Source: Paracoccus denitrificans (GTDB taxonomy: Bacteria; Pseudomonadota; Alphaproteobacteria; Rhodobacterales; Rhodobacteraceae). Taken from it: DNA of 64,000 nt. A program made the position numbers and the translations under genes. The notes under the pieces were generated by a model that saw only the letters and a list, made by a program, of their open reading frames with translations, did not search any database and was not told the DNA's origin. Each line of letters begins with the position of its first letter. Position 1 is the first letter of the stretch. Shown piece by piece: positions 16,823 to 25,442 of this stretch. The stretch spans positions 1-64,000 of the forward strand of contig VAFL01000011.1 in the NCBI GenBank assembly GCA_005768755.1. Reading direction: 5' to 3'.

Positions 16823-17623
16823 ATGACTGAATCCGCTGAATTCGAGACCATTCGGATCACCCATGACGCCCGCGGTGTCGCCACGCTGTCGCTGGCCCGG
16901 CCCGACAAGCACAATGCGCTGTCCGCGCAGATGCTGGACGACCTGACACGGGCCGCCAATCAACTGAGCCACGACGATGATACAAGGGTCGTCATTCTGG
17001 CCGCGGATGGTCCGAGTTTCTGCGCAGGTGGCGATCTGGCCTGGATGCGCGAACAGATGACTGCCGACGCCGAAACCAGACGTGACGGCGCGCGAATGCT
17101 GGCCAATATGCTGATGGCGATGAATACCATGTCAAAGCCCCTGATCGGCCGCGTTCATGGCAATGCCTTCGGCGGCGGCGTTGGCATGATGGCGGTCTGC
17201 GATATTGTCATCGCGGCGAGGCCCGCGAAATTCGGCCTGACCGAAACGAAGCTGGGCCTGATCCCCGCGACGATCGGCCCATATGTTCTGGCCCGGATGG
17301 GCGAGGACAAGGCGCGCCGGGTCTTCATGTCGGGACGGCTGTTTGACGCCGAGGAAGCGGTGACATTGAACCTTGTCGCGCGGCTGGCCGATCCCGAGGA
17401 TCTGGACGCCTGTGTTGAGGAGGAAGTTGCCCCCTATCTGCAATGCGCGCCAGGTGCCGTGGCCGAGGCCAAGCGGCTTGCCCGCGCGCTTGGGCCCCGG
17501 ATCGATGCCGATGCGATAGAACACAGTATCGACCGGCTGATAGCGATGTGGGAAGGCGACGAAGCCCCTGAAGGCATCGCCGCCTTTTTCGAGAAGCGCA
17601 AACCGCGCTGGCAGCAGAACTAG
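16823..17623 (+). CDS. liuC: Methylglutaconyl-CoA hydratase (enoyl-CoA hydratase family)
   Basis: A 266-residue crotonase-fold protein. It has the oxyanion loop (SFCAGGDLAWM) and the second conserved region GNAFGGGVGMMAVCDIVIA, with the glutamate of TETKLGLIPATIGPYV. Its operon position after the lyase gene points to hydration of 3-methylglutaconyl-CoA to HMG-CoA. Its TAG shares the palindromic CTAG with the stop of the convergent oxidoreductase gene, so the two genes overlap tail to tail by four bases. Confidence 0.9.
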   Translation: MTESAEFETIRITHDARGVATLSLARPDKHNALSAQMLDDLTRAANQLSHDDDTRVVILAADGPSFCAGGDLAWMREQMTADAETRRDGARMLANMLMAMNTMSKPLIGRVHGNAFGGGVGMMAVCDIVIAARPAKFGLTETKLGLIPATIGPYVLARMGEDKARRVFMSGRLFDAEEAVTLNLVARLADPEDLDACVEEEVAPYLQCAPGAVAEAKRLARALGPRIDADAIEHSIDRLIAMWEGDEAPEGIAAFFEKRKPRWQQN

Positions 17624-18717
17624 GCCGCGCGGTAGCGTTCCAGCCAATGCGCATAAGGCGCAGGCAGCGTCCATGACGGCTTCTCGACCCCCAGCTTTTG
17701 CGCTGCGTCATAGGGCCAGTGCGGGTTGGCCAGCAGCGAGCGGCCAAGCATGACCAGATCGACCTCGCCATCCTCGATAATCTGGTTGGCACGTTCGGCC
17801 TGGCCGACATACCACGAGGTTGCGGTTGGAAGCCCGGTTTCCCGACGGACGCGGCCTGCGATGGGCGCCATGAAGGCCGGACCCCAGGGGATATCGGCAT
17901 CGGGCGTCGAAAACCCGACGCTCACATCGATCAGATCAAGGCCGGCATCCTTCAGGCGGCGGATTGTGTCGATGGCCTCGGCCAGCGTCTCCTCGTCATT
18001 GCCGTCAAATTCGATGACGCCCATACGGGCGAGCAGAGGACGATCCTCGGGCCAGACGTCGCGCACGGCGGTCAGGGTCTCGACCAGAAAGCGGGCGCGG
18101 TTTTCGGCGCTGCCGCCATAGGCGTCGGTGCGCGTATTGGAATGGCGGGACAGGAAGCTTTGCGCCAGATAGCCGTGGGCAAAATGCAGCATCAGCGTTT
18201 CCAAGCCAATGTCACGGGCGCGGATGGCCGCATCGACAAAGCTTTGCCGGGTGCTTGCGATGTCATCCAGTGACATCTCGCGCGGGGTGCGGGGCAGGTT
18301 GGCACCGAACGCAATGGGCGAGGGGGCAACGGGTTGCCATGCGCGGGGATCGCCTTCGGGAATATGATCGTCGCCTTCCCAAGGGGCGTTGGCGCTTGCC
18401 TTGCGCCCGGCATGGCCGATCTGGATACCCGACGCAGCGCCGGCTTTGGCAATGCCCGCAACAATAGGGGCAAGCGCCTCTGCCTGGGCATCGTTCCAAA
18501 GGCCCAGGCAGTCGGGCGTGATACGACCTTCCGGGGTCACGCCCGTCGCCTCGACCATCACAAGTCCCGCGCCGCCGCGCGCAAGTGCGGTCAGGTGGGT
18601 CAGATGCCAGTCATTGGCAAGCCCATCGGTGGCGGAATACTGGCACATGGGCGAGACGGCGATGCGATTGCGCAGCGTGACGCCCTTGATCTGAAGCGGA
18701 TCGAAAAGACCAGTCAT
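17620..18717 (-). CDS. NADPH-dependent flavin oxidoreductase, Old Yellow Enzyme family (YqjM/NamA type)
   Basis: A 365-residue FMN TIM-barrel ene-reductase. It begins with LFDPLQIKGVTLRNRIAVSP, continues with MCQYSA (the Cys of YqjM-type enzymes that tunes the flavin), and has HAGRKAS and HFAHGYLAQSFLS as flavin/substrate contacts. These enzymes reduce activated C=C bonds, quinones or nitro compounds. It is divergent from an ArsR regulator gene with an operator between them, so induction by an electrophile is likely. Confidence 0.92.
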   Translation of the reverse strand: MTGLFDPLQIKGVTLRNRIAVSPMCQYSATDGLANDWHLTHLTALARGGAGLVMVEATGVTPEGRITPDCLGLWNDAQAEALAPIVAGIAKAGAASGIQIGHAGRKASANAPWEGDDHIPEGDPRAWQPVAPSPIAFGANLPRTPREMSLDDIASTRQSFVDAAIRARDIGLETLMLHFAHGYLAQSFLSRHSNTRTDAYGGSAENRARFLVETLTAVRDVWPEDRPLLARMGVIEFDGNDEETLAEAIDTIRRLKDAGLDLIDVSVGFSTPDADIPWGPAFMAPIAGRVRRETGLPTATSWYVGQAERANQIIEDGEVDLVMLGRSLLANPHWPYDAAQKLGVEKPSWTLPAPYAHWLERYRAA

Positions 18718-18746
18718 GGAAGCTCCTGCAGGTTATAGGTTCTTAT

Positions 18747-18764
18747 GTTCGAATATTATCGAAC
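18747..18764. promoter_or_regulatory. Inverted repeat between the oxidoreductase and arsR-type genes
   Basis: GTTCGA (18747-18752) and TCGAAC (18759-18764) form a perfect 6-6-6 inverted repeat around ATATTA in an A+T-rich 84-base divergent intergenic region. The spacing fits a winged-helix dimer, and the obvious candidate is the adjacent ArsR-type protein acting on both promoters. Confidence 0.6.
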
Positions 18765-18801
18765 TATAGATTATTGCTTCGAAACATGTCAAGATGCGGA
18801 T

Positions 18802-19110
18802 ATGAGAGCGTTCAAACACCCCCAGATCGAAGACGTCACTGTCTCTGATGTGCTGCATGCACTAAGCGATCCGATCCGGCTGGAGATCGTCTGTCGCCTG
18901 GCCGGCGAACATGAGGCGAGTTGTTCTGCACTGGATGGTGGTCGGCCCAAATCCAGCATGTCGCATCATTTCCGCGTGCTGCGCGATGCTGGCATCATCC
19001 TGTCGCGCCCGGAAGGCGTTTCACATATGAACAGTCTGCGGCGGGTGGAACTGGACACACGCTTTCCCGGCCTGCTGGATGCCGTGCTGGCTGCGGTGCC
19101 CGCGCCCTGA
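18802..19110 (+). CDS. ArsR-family transcriptional regulator
   Basis: A 102-residue winged helix-turn-helix protein: helix 1-2 around VLHALSDPIRLEIVCRL, recognition region SSMSHHFRVLRDAGIILSR and the wing GVSHMNSLRR. There is no ELCVCDL metal-binding Cys box, so the signal is probably not arsenite; a cysteine near residue 38 could sense electrophiles. An in-frame ATG at 18745 lies inside the operator, so 18802 is preferred. It probably represses the divergent ene-reductase gene and itself. Confidence 0.85.
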   Translation: MRAFKHPQIEDVTVSDVLHALSDPIRLEIVCRLAGEHEASCSALDGGRPKSSMSHHFRVLRDAGIILSRPEGVSHMNSLRRVELDTRFPGLLDAVLAAVPAP

Positions 19111-19212
19111 TGCCGCGCCTGTCGGCGGCTGGCAGGCGGAAATGAATGCATTACATTGCGTGGGCTGGCCGTGGCGTGTATCAGGTCGCGAAACGAGCAT
19201 AAGGATTACAGG

Positions 19213-20475
19213 ATGCGCAGAGTTGTCGTCACTGGTCTGGGGATGGTCACGCCGCTGGCCTCGGGTGTCGAAGCGACCTGGGAACGGTTGCTTGCCGGCC
19301 AGTCAGGTGCGGGGCCGATAACCCGGTTCGACGCGTCGGACGTTGTGACGAAATATGCGTGCGAAATCCCCTTCGGCGATGGCAGCGACGGCAGCTTCAA
19401 TCCCGATGAATGGATGGAGCCGAAGGATCGCCGCAAGGTGGATGATTTCATCCTGTACGGCATGGCCGCCGCGACCCAGGCTGTACGTGATGCCGGGATC
19501 GAAGACCTGTCTGACGAGGAGAAACTGCGCGCCGGCGTCATGATCGGCTCGGGCATCGGCGGGCTGACGACGATTGCCGAAACGGCGGTGCTGATCAAGG
19601 AGAAGGGGCCGAAGCGGGTTTCGCCCTTCTTTATCCCCGGCTCGCTCATCAACCTGATCTCGGGGCAGGTTTCGATCCGCTTCGGACTGAAGGGACCGAA
19701 CCATTCGGTTGTGACGGCGTGTTCTACAGGCGCGCATGCCATTGGCGATGCGGCGCGGCTTATCATGTTCGGCGATGCCGACATCATGGTCGCCGGTGGC
19801 GCGGAAAGCCCGATCAGTGAAATCGGGATTGCGGGTTTCAACGCCTGCAAGGCGCTGTCAACCAAGCGCGGTGACGACCCGCAGGCCGCAAGCCGCCCCT
19901 ATGACGCAGATCGCGACGGCTTTGTCATGGGCGAGGGCGCGGGCGTCGTCGTGCTGGAGGAGTATGAGCACGCCAAGGCGCGCGGCGCGAAGATCTATGC
20001 CGAGGTGCTGGGTTATGGTCTGTCGGGCGACGCCTATCACATTACTGCGCCGTCGGAAGATGGCGATGGCGGCTTCCGCGCCATGCAGAACGCCTTGCGC
20101 AATGCAGGGCTGGAACCCGCCGATGTCGACTATGTGAATGCGCATGGCACCTCAACCATGGCAGATACGATTGAACTGGGCGCTGTCGAGCGTCTGTTGG
20201 GTGATCACGCCAAGGATGTGACCATGTCGTCGACGAAATCGAGTATCGGCCATTTGCTGGGCGCGGCGGGCGCGGTGGAGGCGATCTTCTGCATTCTCGC
20301 CCTGCGCGATCAAGTCGCCCCGCCGACCATCAATCTGGATAATCCCGCGGTCACGCCGGTGATGGATCTGGCCCCGAACAAGGCGGTGCCGCGCAAGATC
20401 GATGTGGCGCTGTCGAACAGCTTCGGCTTTGGCGGGACCAATGCCAGCCTGATCGTTGGCAAGGTGCGCGGCTGA
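19213..20475 (+). CDS. fabF: Beta-ketoacyl-ACP synthase II
   Basis: A 420-residue thiolase-fold condensing enzyme of type II fatty-acid synthesis that elongates acyl-ACP with malonyl-ACP. The Cys-His-His triad is visible: C170 (TACSTGAHA), H311 (NAHGTST) and H347 (SSIGHLLGAAG). AAGGA at 19201-19205 sets the ATG at 19213. The usual acpP neighbour is absent upstream; mltG follows with TGATG coupling, as is common in alphaproteobacteria. Confidence 0.96.
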   Translation: MRRVVVTGLGMVTPLASGVEATWERLLAGQSGAGPITRFDASDVVTKYACEIPFGDGSDGSFNPDEWMEPKDRRKVDDFILYGMAAATQAVRDAGIEDLSDEEKLRAGVMIGSGIGGLTTIAETAVLIKEKGPKRVSPFFIPGSLINLISGQVSIRFGLKGPNHSVVTACSTGAHAIGDAARLIMFGDADIMVAGGAESPISEIGIAGFNACKALSTKRGDDPQAASRPYDADRDGFVMGEGAGVVVLEEYEHAKARGAKIYAEVLGYGLSGDAYHITAPSEDGDGGFRAMQNALRNAGLEPADVDYVNAHGTSTMADTIELGAVERLLGDHAKDVTMSSTKSSIGHLLGAAGAVEAIFCILALRDQVAPPTINLDNPAVTPVMDLAPNKAVPRKIDVALSNSFGFGGTNASLIVGKVRG

Positions 20476-21638
20476 TGTGGAAGAACATCGTCTCGACCTT
20501 TCTGACGCTGTCCGTCGTCCTTCTGATCGGTCTGGCGGCGGCCGTCGCCTGGGCGAAAGCGCAATATCAGGGACCGGGCCCGGCGGAAATCGCGCAATGC
20601 GTGCAGGTCCCGCGCGGGGCCAGCCTGACGGCGGTCAGCAAGCGGCTGCAGGAACAGGGTGCGATTTCCAACGCCTACATCTTCAGGGCCGGGGCCGATC
20701 AGGCCGGCAAATCCCGGCAGCTGAAATTCGGGTCCTATCTGGTGCCGGCCGGGTCCAGCATGGAAGATATCGTCACGGCGATCACAAGCGGCGGACCTTC
20801 AACCTGCGGGACCGAGGTGATTTACCGCGTTGGCGTGCGGGCGGATTCGGTTGTACTGCGCGACATCAACCCCGAGACAGGCGTTTATGAAGAACGGGCG
20901 AAATACGACCCCGCCATCGAGGACGCACCGGCGACAATCCTTGAGGCCGAGGAAATGCCCGATGCCCGTCTGCGTGTCGCCGTCGCCGAAGGGGTAACGA
21001 GCTGGCAGGTGGTAGAGGCGCTGAAGCGCGCGGATTTCCTGACTGGCGAAGTGTCCGAGGTGCCGGCCGAGGGCACGCTTGCGCCTGACAGCTATGATGT
21101 AGCCAATGGGGCGAGCCGCAGTGAGCTGCTGGACCAGATGGAAACACGTCAGTCCGCGATTCTGGCCGAATTGTGGGAAGCGCGGCCATTCGGCCTGCCT
21201 TATGAAACGCCTGAAGAAGCGCTGATCATGGCCTCGATCGTGGAGAAGGAAACCGGTGTGCCGGATGAAAGGACCACGGTCGCCAGCGTCTTTGTCAATC
21301 GTCTGGAAGCCGGGATGCGGCTGGAGACTGACCCGACGGTCATATACGGCGTCACCGAGGGCAGGGGTGTTCTGGACCGCGGGCTGCGCCGGTCAGAGCT
21401 CGACCAGCGGACCGACTGGAACACCTATCAGATCGATGGACTGCCCAAGACGCCAATCGCCAATCCCGGCCGCGCCGCGATTGAGGCGGCGCTGAATCCC
21501 GCACAGACGGATTTCGTCTTCTTCGTTGCCGATGGCACGGGAGGACACCAATTCTCGCGCACGCTGGAGGAGCACAATGCCGCCGTCGCGCGCTGGCGCG
21601 AGATCGAAGCGCAGCAGCAGACCGCGACGGGTGGTTGA
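20475..21638 (+). CDS. mltG: Endolytic murein transglycosylase MltG (YceG)
   Basis: A 387-residue inner-membrane protein with one N-terminal membrane helix (about 8-28), a LysM-like region and the YceG catalytic domain. The catalytic glutamate is E257 in ASIVEKETG. It cleaves nascent peptidoglycan strands and acts as a chain terminator. Length is typical. It starts on the last base of the fabF stop. Confidence 0.95.
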   Translation: MWKNIVSTFLTLSVVLLIGLAAAVAWAKAQYQGPGPAEIAQCVQVPRGASLTAVSKRLQEQGAISNAYIFRAGADQAGKSRQLKFGSYLVPAGSSMEDIVTAITSGGPSTCGTEVIYRVGVRADSVVLRDINPETGVYEERAKYDPAIEDAPATILEAEEMPDARLRVAVAEGVTSWQVVEALKRADFLTGEVSEVPAEGTLAPDSYDVANGASRSELLDQMETRQSAILAELWEARPFGLPYETPEEALIMASIVEKETGVPDERTTVASVFVNRLEAGMRLETDPTVIYGVTEGRGVLDRGLRRSELDQRTDWNTYQIDGLPKTPIANPGRAAIEAALNPAQTDFVFFVADGTGGHQFSRTLEEHNAAVARWREIEAQQQTATGG

Positions 21639-21675
21639 GACCTGCGCAAGCGATCTTTTGGTTGACAACGCATCG

Positions 21676-21702
21676 ACCCCGCGCGGAACTTCCGGGCGGG
21701 GT
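21676..21702 (+). terminator. Hairpin after mltG
   Basis: A 7-bp stem (21676-21682 with 21696-21702) is followed by TGTCTGTT. It may end fabF-mltG transcription; the T content is modest. Confidence 0.4.
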
Positions 21703-21758
21703 TGTCTGTTGACAGGCAAGCCGGTGCGGCACCGATTGTATAACCGAGGAGATTGCTG

Positions 21759-22202
21759 ATGAAACTTTCCGATATGTTTGCCTCTCTGTCCCGCAACGCG
21801 CAGGAACTGGAAAAGCGCGCCGCCAAATGGCAGGAGGAACTTGGCAACAGAAGCGAGGAAATGATCGCCAGCGCAAAAAGCTGGATGGCCGATGCGCAGA
21901 AGCGGGACGAAGACCTGAAGGCGCAGGTGAAAGATTACTTCAATGATGCCAGCGATGAAGTCAAAGCCCAATGGGCGACCGCCAAGACCGAATGGGATGG
22001 TGAGGTCGCCAAGCTGAAAGCAAAGGGCGAGGAAGTCCGTCAGAAGGCCGAGGCCATGCAGGCCGAGGATAATGCCGACTGGTACGAGGCCTATGCTGCC
22101 AACATGGTCGCTTACGCGCAGCAGGTGCAGGACGAGGCTGCCAACGCCGTCGCGGCCGCGAATGAGGCCCGCGCAAAGGCAGATGGCACCAAAAGCGCCT
22201 GA
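21759..22202 (+). CDS. Coiled-coil protein of unknown function
   Basis: A 147-residue soluble protein made almost wholly of charged amphipathic helices rich in Lys, Glu and Ala, with repeated Trp. It suggests a long coiled coil or an apolipoprotein/phasin-like surface binder. There is no signal peptide and no membrane helix. GAGGAGAT at 21746-21753 sets the ATG at 21759. It has its own terminator and stands just before the GTA cluster, but no GTA role is known. Confidence 0.75.
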   Translation: MKLSDMFASLSRNAQELEKRAAKWQEELGNRSEEMIASAKSWMADAQKRDEDLKAQVKDYFNDASDEVKAQWATAKTEWDGEVAKLKAKGEEVRQKAEAMQAEDNADWYEAYAANMVAYAQQVQDEAANAVAAANEARAKADGTKSA

Positions 22203-22225
22203 TTGACGGCGCAGATCATGGTTTG

Positions 22226-22249
22226 TCGCGCGCCCATCCGGGCGCGCGA
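22226..22249 (+). terminator. Terminator after the coiled-coil gene
   Basis: A perfect 10-bp stem (22226-22235 with 22240-22249) with the four-base loop ATCC, followed by ACTTGTTT. It isolates the GTA cluster from upstream transcription. Confidence 0.7.
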
Positions 22250-22336
22250 ACTTGTTTCATGAACTGCGATTCTAAGTGCAGTTGCAGCGTGTTGCGTGAC
22301 CGACCGCATCGGGTGTTGCGCTGTGTAAGGCGCTGT

Positions 22337-22412
22337 AATTGAAGATAAATAATCTGAATTGCATACACCTTCCGGTTTAGTGATTGACTTGGCGAACGGT
22401 CTAAGGTAGAAA
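22337..22412 (+). promoter_or_regulatory. Probable promoter of the GTA cluster
   Basis: TTGACT (22384-22389) and TAGAAA (22407-22412) are spaced by 17 bases. Upstream, in an A+T-rich patch, lies an imperfect inverted repeat built on AATT..AGAT / ATCT.AATT (22337-22360). It is 24 bases from the -35 box, a reasonable place for an activator such as the GTA activator GafA known from Rhodobacter. The GafA link is inference. Confidence 0.55.
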
Positions 22413-22436
22413 GTTTACATGCTGGGAGAAATGGGC

Positions 22437-22470
22437 AAGCCGCCGGGTCGCTGACCTTTGGCGGCTTTTT
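22437..22470 (+). terminator. Terminator-like hairpin in the GTA leader
   Basis: An 8-bp outer stem AAGCCGCC/GGCGGCTT (22437-22444 with 22460-22467) encloses an inner GGTC-GCT-GACC hairpin and runs straight into TTTTTCGTTT. It lies after the probable promoter and before g1, so it would stop or attenuate transcription into the GTA genes unless bypassed. Confidence 0.75.
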
Positions 22471-22516
22471 CGTTTCTTGGCTCGTGCGGACAGACCACGA
22501 GGCGGGGCATGACTGG

Positions 22517-22867
22517 ATGACAGTGAATTTCGATCCGGGGAAGGAACAGCCAGAGGGGCCGTTTCTGCCCCAATCGGCGATGGACGACATCGAGATCGCG
22601 GGGCTTCTGTTCCGCGGTTGTGCAGAGGATCTGACCCGGTTGCAGCAGAAGCTGCGCGCCGGTGAAGTGGGCGAGCTGAAAGACGCGGTGAAAGTCGCGC
22701 GGGAGCTTCGTTCCGCCACGCAGATGATGCTGGAGGAAAGGAACAAGGTTGAAAAACTTCGCAAGGAAATTGCCGGAAGCGTCGGGGATGGCTGTTTCGA
22801 CCTCGACGCTGCCCGCGATGAAATCGGGCGCCGCCTGGCTTGCCTCCGCCGCGCCGGAGGAAGTTGA
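22517..22867 (+). CDS. GTA g1, small terminase-like DNA-packaging protein
   Basis: A 116-residue acidic, helical protein in the position of RcGTA g1, which has been assigned as the small terminase. The central coiled-coil region (around LTRLQQKLRAGEVGELKDA) fits the oligomerisation domain of small terminases; I see no clear helix-turn-helix, in keeping with sequence-independent packaging. The ATG at 22517 is chosen; one at 22484 is also open. Its 3' end overlaps the terL gene by about 80 bases. Confidence 0.8.
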   Translation: MTVNFDPGKEQPEGPFLPQSAMDDIEIAGLLFRGCAEDLTRLQQKLRAGEVGELKDAVKVARELRSATQMMLEERNKVEKLRKEIAGSVGDGCFDLDAARDEIGRRLACLRRAGGS

Positions 22868-24164
22868 CGCGTTTTTGTCGGGCCTCAGCGATAATGCATT
22901 GGCAAGCCTGCCGTGGATTTTCGAATTCTGGGCCTTGCCGCATCAGTTGCCACCGGCGGGCGACTGGAAAAGCTGGGTGATCATGGGCGGGCGCGGCGCG
23001 GGCAAAACCCGCGCCGGGTCGGAATGGGTGCGCCGCAAGGTTGAAGGCGCGACGCCCGACGCAGCGGGCGAATGCGCACGTGTGGCACTGATCGGCGAGA
23101 CGTTCGATCAGGTCCGCGAGGTGATGGTATTTGGCGACAGCGGAATCCTTGCCTGCACTCCGCCGGATCGGCGGCCGGTATGGGAAGCGTCGCGGCGCCG
23201 ATTGGTCTGGCCGAACGGCGCGGTTGCGATGGCGTTTTCCGCCCATGAACCGGAGGCGCTGCGCGGCCCGCAATTCGACGCTGCCTGGGTGGATGAACTG
23301 GCGAAGTGGAAGAAGGCCGAGGATACCTGGGACATGCTGCAATTCGCGCTGCGTCTTGGCGAACATCCTCAGCAGGTTGTCACCACGACCCCAAGAAGTG
23401 TCGAGGTCTTGAAGCGCATCTTGCAAAGCGCATCGACCGTCTCGACCCATGCGCCAACCGATGCCAACCGCGCCTATCTGGCGGAAAGCTTTCTGGCCGA
23501 GGTCGAAAGCAGATATGGCGGCACCCGCCTGGGCCGGCAGGAGCTGGAGGGCGTGCTGCTGGAAGATGTCGAAGGCGCGCTGTGGACGACGCAGATGATC
23601 GAGGCTTGCCGCGTCGACCGTCTTCCAGCCCTGGACCGTGTGGTCGTGGCGCTTGATCCAGCGGTGACGGCCGGGTCGGGATCAGATGAATGCGGGATCG
23701 TCGTGGCCGGTGTTGCGACGTCGGGCGAGCCCAAGGATTGGCGCGCCTATGTGATCGAGGATGCTACCGTGCGCGGCAGTCCGAGCGAGTGGGCGCGCGC
23801 CGCGATTGCAGCCATGGACCGGCACAAGGCCGAGAAGCTGGTGGCCGAGGTCAATCAGGGGGGCGATTTGATCGAAAGCGTGGTCCGGCAGGTCGATCCG
23901 CTGGTGCCGTTCCGCGCCTTGCGGGCCGGGCGCGGCAAGGCCCTGAGGGCCGAGCCGGTCGCGGCGCTGTATGAGCAGGGGCGCGTCAGGCATCTGCACG
24001 GGCCGTCATTGGGCGCGATGGAGGACCAGATGTGCCGGATGAGCCTCCACGGGTATGATGGAAAAGGATCGCCTGACCGGCTGGATGCACTGGTCTGGGC
24101 CATCCACGAACTGATGATCGAACCGGCAGCAGGCTTCAGGCGACCACAGATGCGGAGCCTGTAG
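22788..24164 (+). CDS. GTA g2, large terminase subunit (ATPase/nuclease)
   Basis: A protein of about 458 residues that pumps DNA into the capsid and cuts it. The Walker A motif GGRGAGKT is at residues 67-74, the Walker B-like run FDAAWVDE follows, and the RNase-H-type nuclease begins at VALDPAVTAGSGSD with a second acidic cluster near the end (PDRLDALVWA). The start is uncertain (22749, 22788 or 22818); 22788 gives a normal length. It overlaps g1 in another frame. Confidence 0.93.
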   Translation: MAVSTSTLPAMKSGAAWLASAAPEEVDAFLSGLSDNALASLPWIFEFWALPHQLPPAGDWKSWVIMGGRGAGKTRAGSEWVRRKVEGATPDAAGECARVALIGETFDQVREVMVFGDSGILACTPPDRRPVWEASRRRLVWPNGAVAMAFSAHEPEALRGPQFDAAWVDELAKWKKAEDTWDMLQFALRLGEHPQQVVTTTPRSVEVLKRILQSASTVSTHAPTDANRAYLAESFLAEVESRYGGTRLGRQELEGVLLEDVEGALWTTQMIEACRVDRLPALDRVVVALDPAVTAGSGSDECGIVVAGVATSGEPKDWRAYVIEDATVRGSPSEWARAAIAAMDRHKAEKLVAEVNQGGDLIESVVRQVDPLVPFRALRAGRGKALRAEPVAALYEQGRVRHLHGPSLGAMEDQMCRMSLHGYDGKGSPDRLDALVWAIHELMIEPAAGFRRPQMRSL

Positions 24165-24202
24165 GAAGGCCCGGTAAATCGACAAGCTCACTGACCAAGT
24201 GA

Positions 24203-24233
24203 AGGGCTGTTCCCAACGGGAGCGGCCCTTTTT
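24203..24233 (+). terminator. Terminator-like hairpin between terL and portal
   Basis: A 12-bp stem (24203-24214 with 24218-24229, two G-U pairs) with a 3-base loop is followed by TTTTCATT. It lies in the only sizeable gap between g2 and g3 and has the form of an intrinsic terminator. It would reduce expression of the capsid and tail genes relative to the terminase. Confidence 0.65.
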
Positions 24234-24257
24234 CATTGAACGACACGGAGGCGATGC

Positions 24258-25439
24258 ATGGCGTTTCATATGTTTTCGCGGCGGCCCGAGGTGGCGCCGG
24301 CAATGGAAAGAAAGGCAAGTGCCACGGGGCGCGTCGCCGCGCTGGCGGCTGGCAGCGGACGTGTCATGTGGTCGGCGCGCGATACGGGCACGCTGACACG
24401 CGGCGCTTTCATCGGCAACCCCGTTGGCTTTCGCGCCGTCCGCCTGATCGCGGAAGCGGCTGCGGCGGTACCCCTGATCTGTCAGGACGCAGAACGCCGT
24501 TACGACAAACATCCTGTGCTCGAATTGCTGCGCAGGCCCAATCCGGCGCAGGGCCGGGCAGAACTGTTCGAGGCATTGTTCGGACAGCTTCTGCTGAGCG
24601 GCGACGGCTACCTGGAGGCAGTGGGGACCGGCGAGGGACTTCCGGCCGAGTTGCATGTGCTGCGCTCGGACCGGATGAGCGTGGTTCCGGGGCCTGATGG
24701 ATGGCCGGTCGCTTTTGAATATGCGGTCGGTGGACGCAAACACCGCTTCGACATGACCGGCAGCCCCGATCCGATCTGTCATATCAAGAGCTTTCACCCG
24801 ACCGACGATCATTATGGTCTGTCGCCTTTGCAGGCAGCTGCGGTTGCGGTCGATGTCCATAACAGCGCATCGGCCTGGTCGAAGGCGCTTCTGGACAATG
24901 CCGCGCGTCCATCCGGTGCGATTGTCTACAAGGGGCCGGACGGGCATGGCAATTTGTCGGCCGAACAATATGACCGGCTGGTCATCGAGATGGAAAGCCA
25001 TCACCAGGGTGCGCGAAATGCCGGGCGCCCCATGCTGCTGGAAGGTGGGTTGGACTGGAAACCCATGGGGTTCTCACCCTCTGACATGGAGTTTCATCAG
25101 ACCAAACAGGCGGCGGCGCGCGAGATTGCTCAGGCGTTCGGCGTTCCGCCCATGCTGATCGGCATTCCTGGCGATGCGACCTATGCGAACTATGCCGAGG
25201 CACATCGCGCATTCTATCGGCTGACGGTGCTGCCGCTGGTCAGCCGGGTGTCGGCTGCGGTGGCCTGGTTCCTGTCAGAGCACCTGGGGGCAGAGGTCGA
25301 TCTTCGTCCCGATCTGGACCAGGTGCCGGCCCTGGCAGCGGAACGTGACCAGCACTGGGCGCGGGTCGGCGCGGCAACCTTTCTGAGCGATGCGGAAAAG
25401 CGCGCCGCGCTTGGCCTGCCGCCGCAGGCGGAGGGATGA
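24258..25439 (+). CDS. GTA g3, HK97-family portal protein
   Basis: A 393-residue phage portal of the HK97 class, the twelve-subunit ring through which DNA enters the head. Family features include the N-terminal segment FRAVRLIAEAAAAVPL, the WSKALLDNAARPSGA region and the C-terminal EIAQAFGVPPMLIG with NYAEAHRAFYRLTV. GGAGG at 24246-24250 sets the ATG. Confidence 0.94.
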   Translation: MAFHMFSRRPEVAPAMERKASATGRVAALAAGSGRVMWSARDTGTLTRGAFIGNPVGFRAVRLIAEAAAAVPLICQDAERRYDKHPVLELLRRPNPAQGRAELFEALFGQLLLSGDGYLEAVGTGEGLPAELHVLRSDRMSVVPGPDGWPVAFEYAVGGRKHRFDMTGSPDPICHIKSFHPTDDHYGLSPLQAAAVAVDVHNSASAWSKALLDNAARPSGAIVYKGPDGHGNLSAEQYDRLVIEMESHHQGARNAGRPMLLEGGLDWKPMGFSPSDMEFHQTKQAAAREIAQAFGVPPMLIGIPGDATYANYAEAHRAFYRLTVLPLVSRVSAAVAWFLSEHLGAEVDLRPDLDQVPALAAERDQHWARVGAATFLSDAEKRAALGLPPQAEG

Positions 25440-25442
25440 GGC

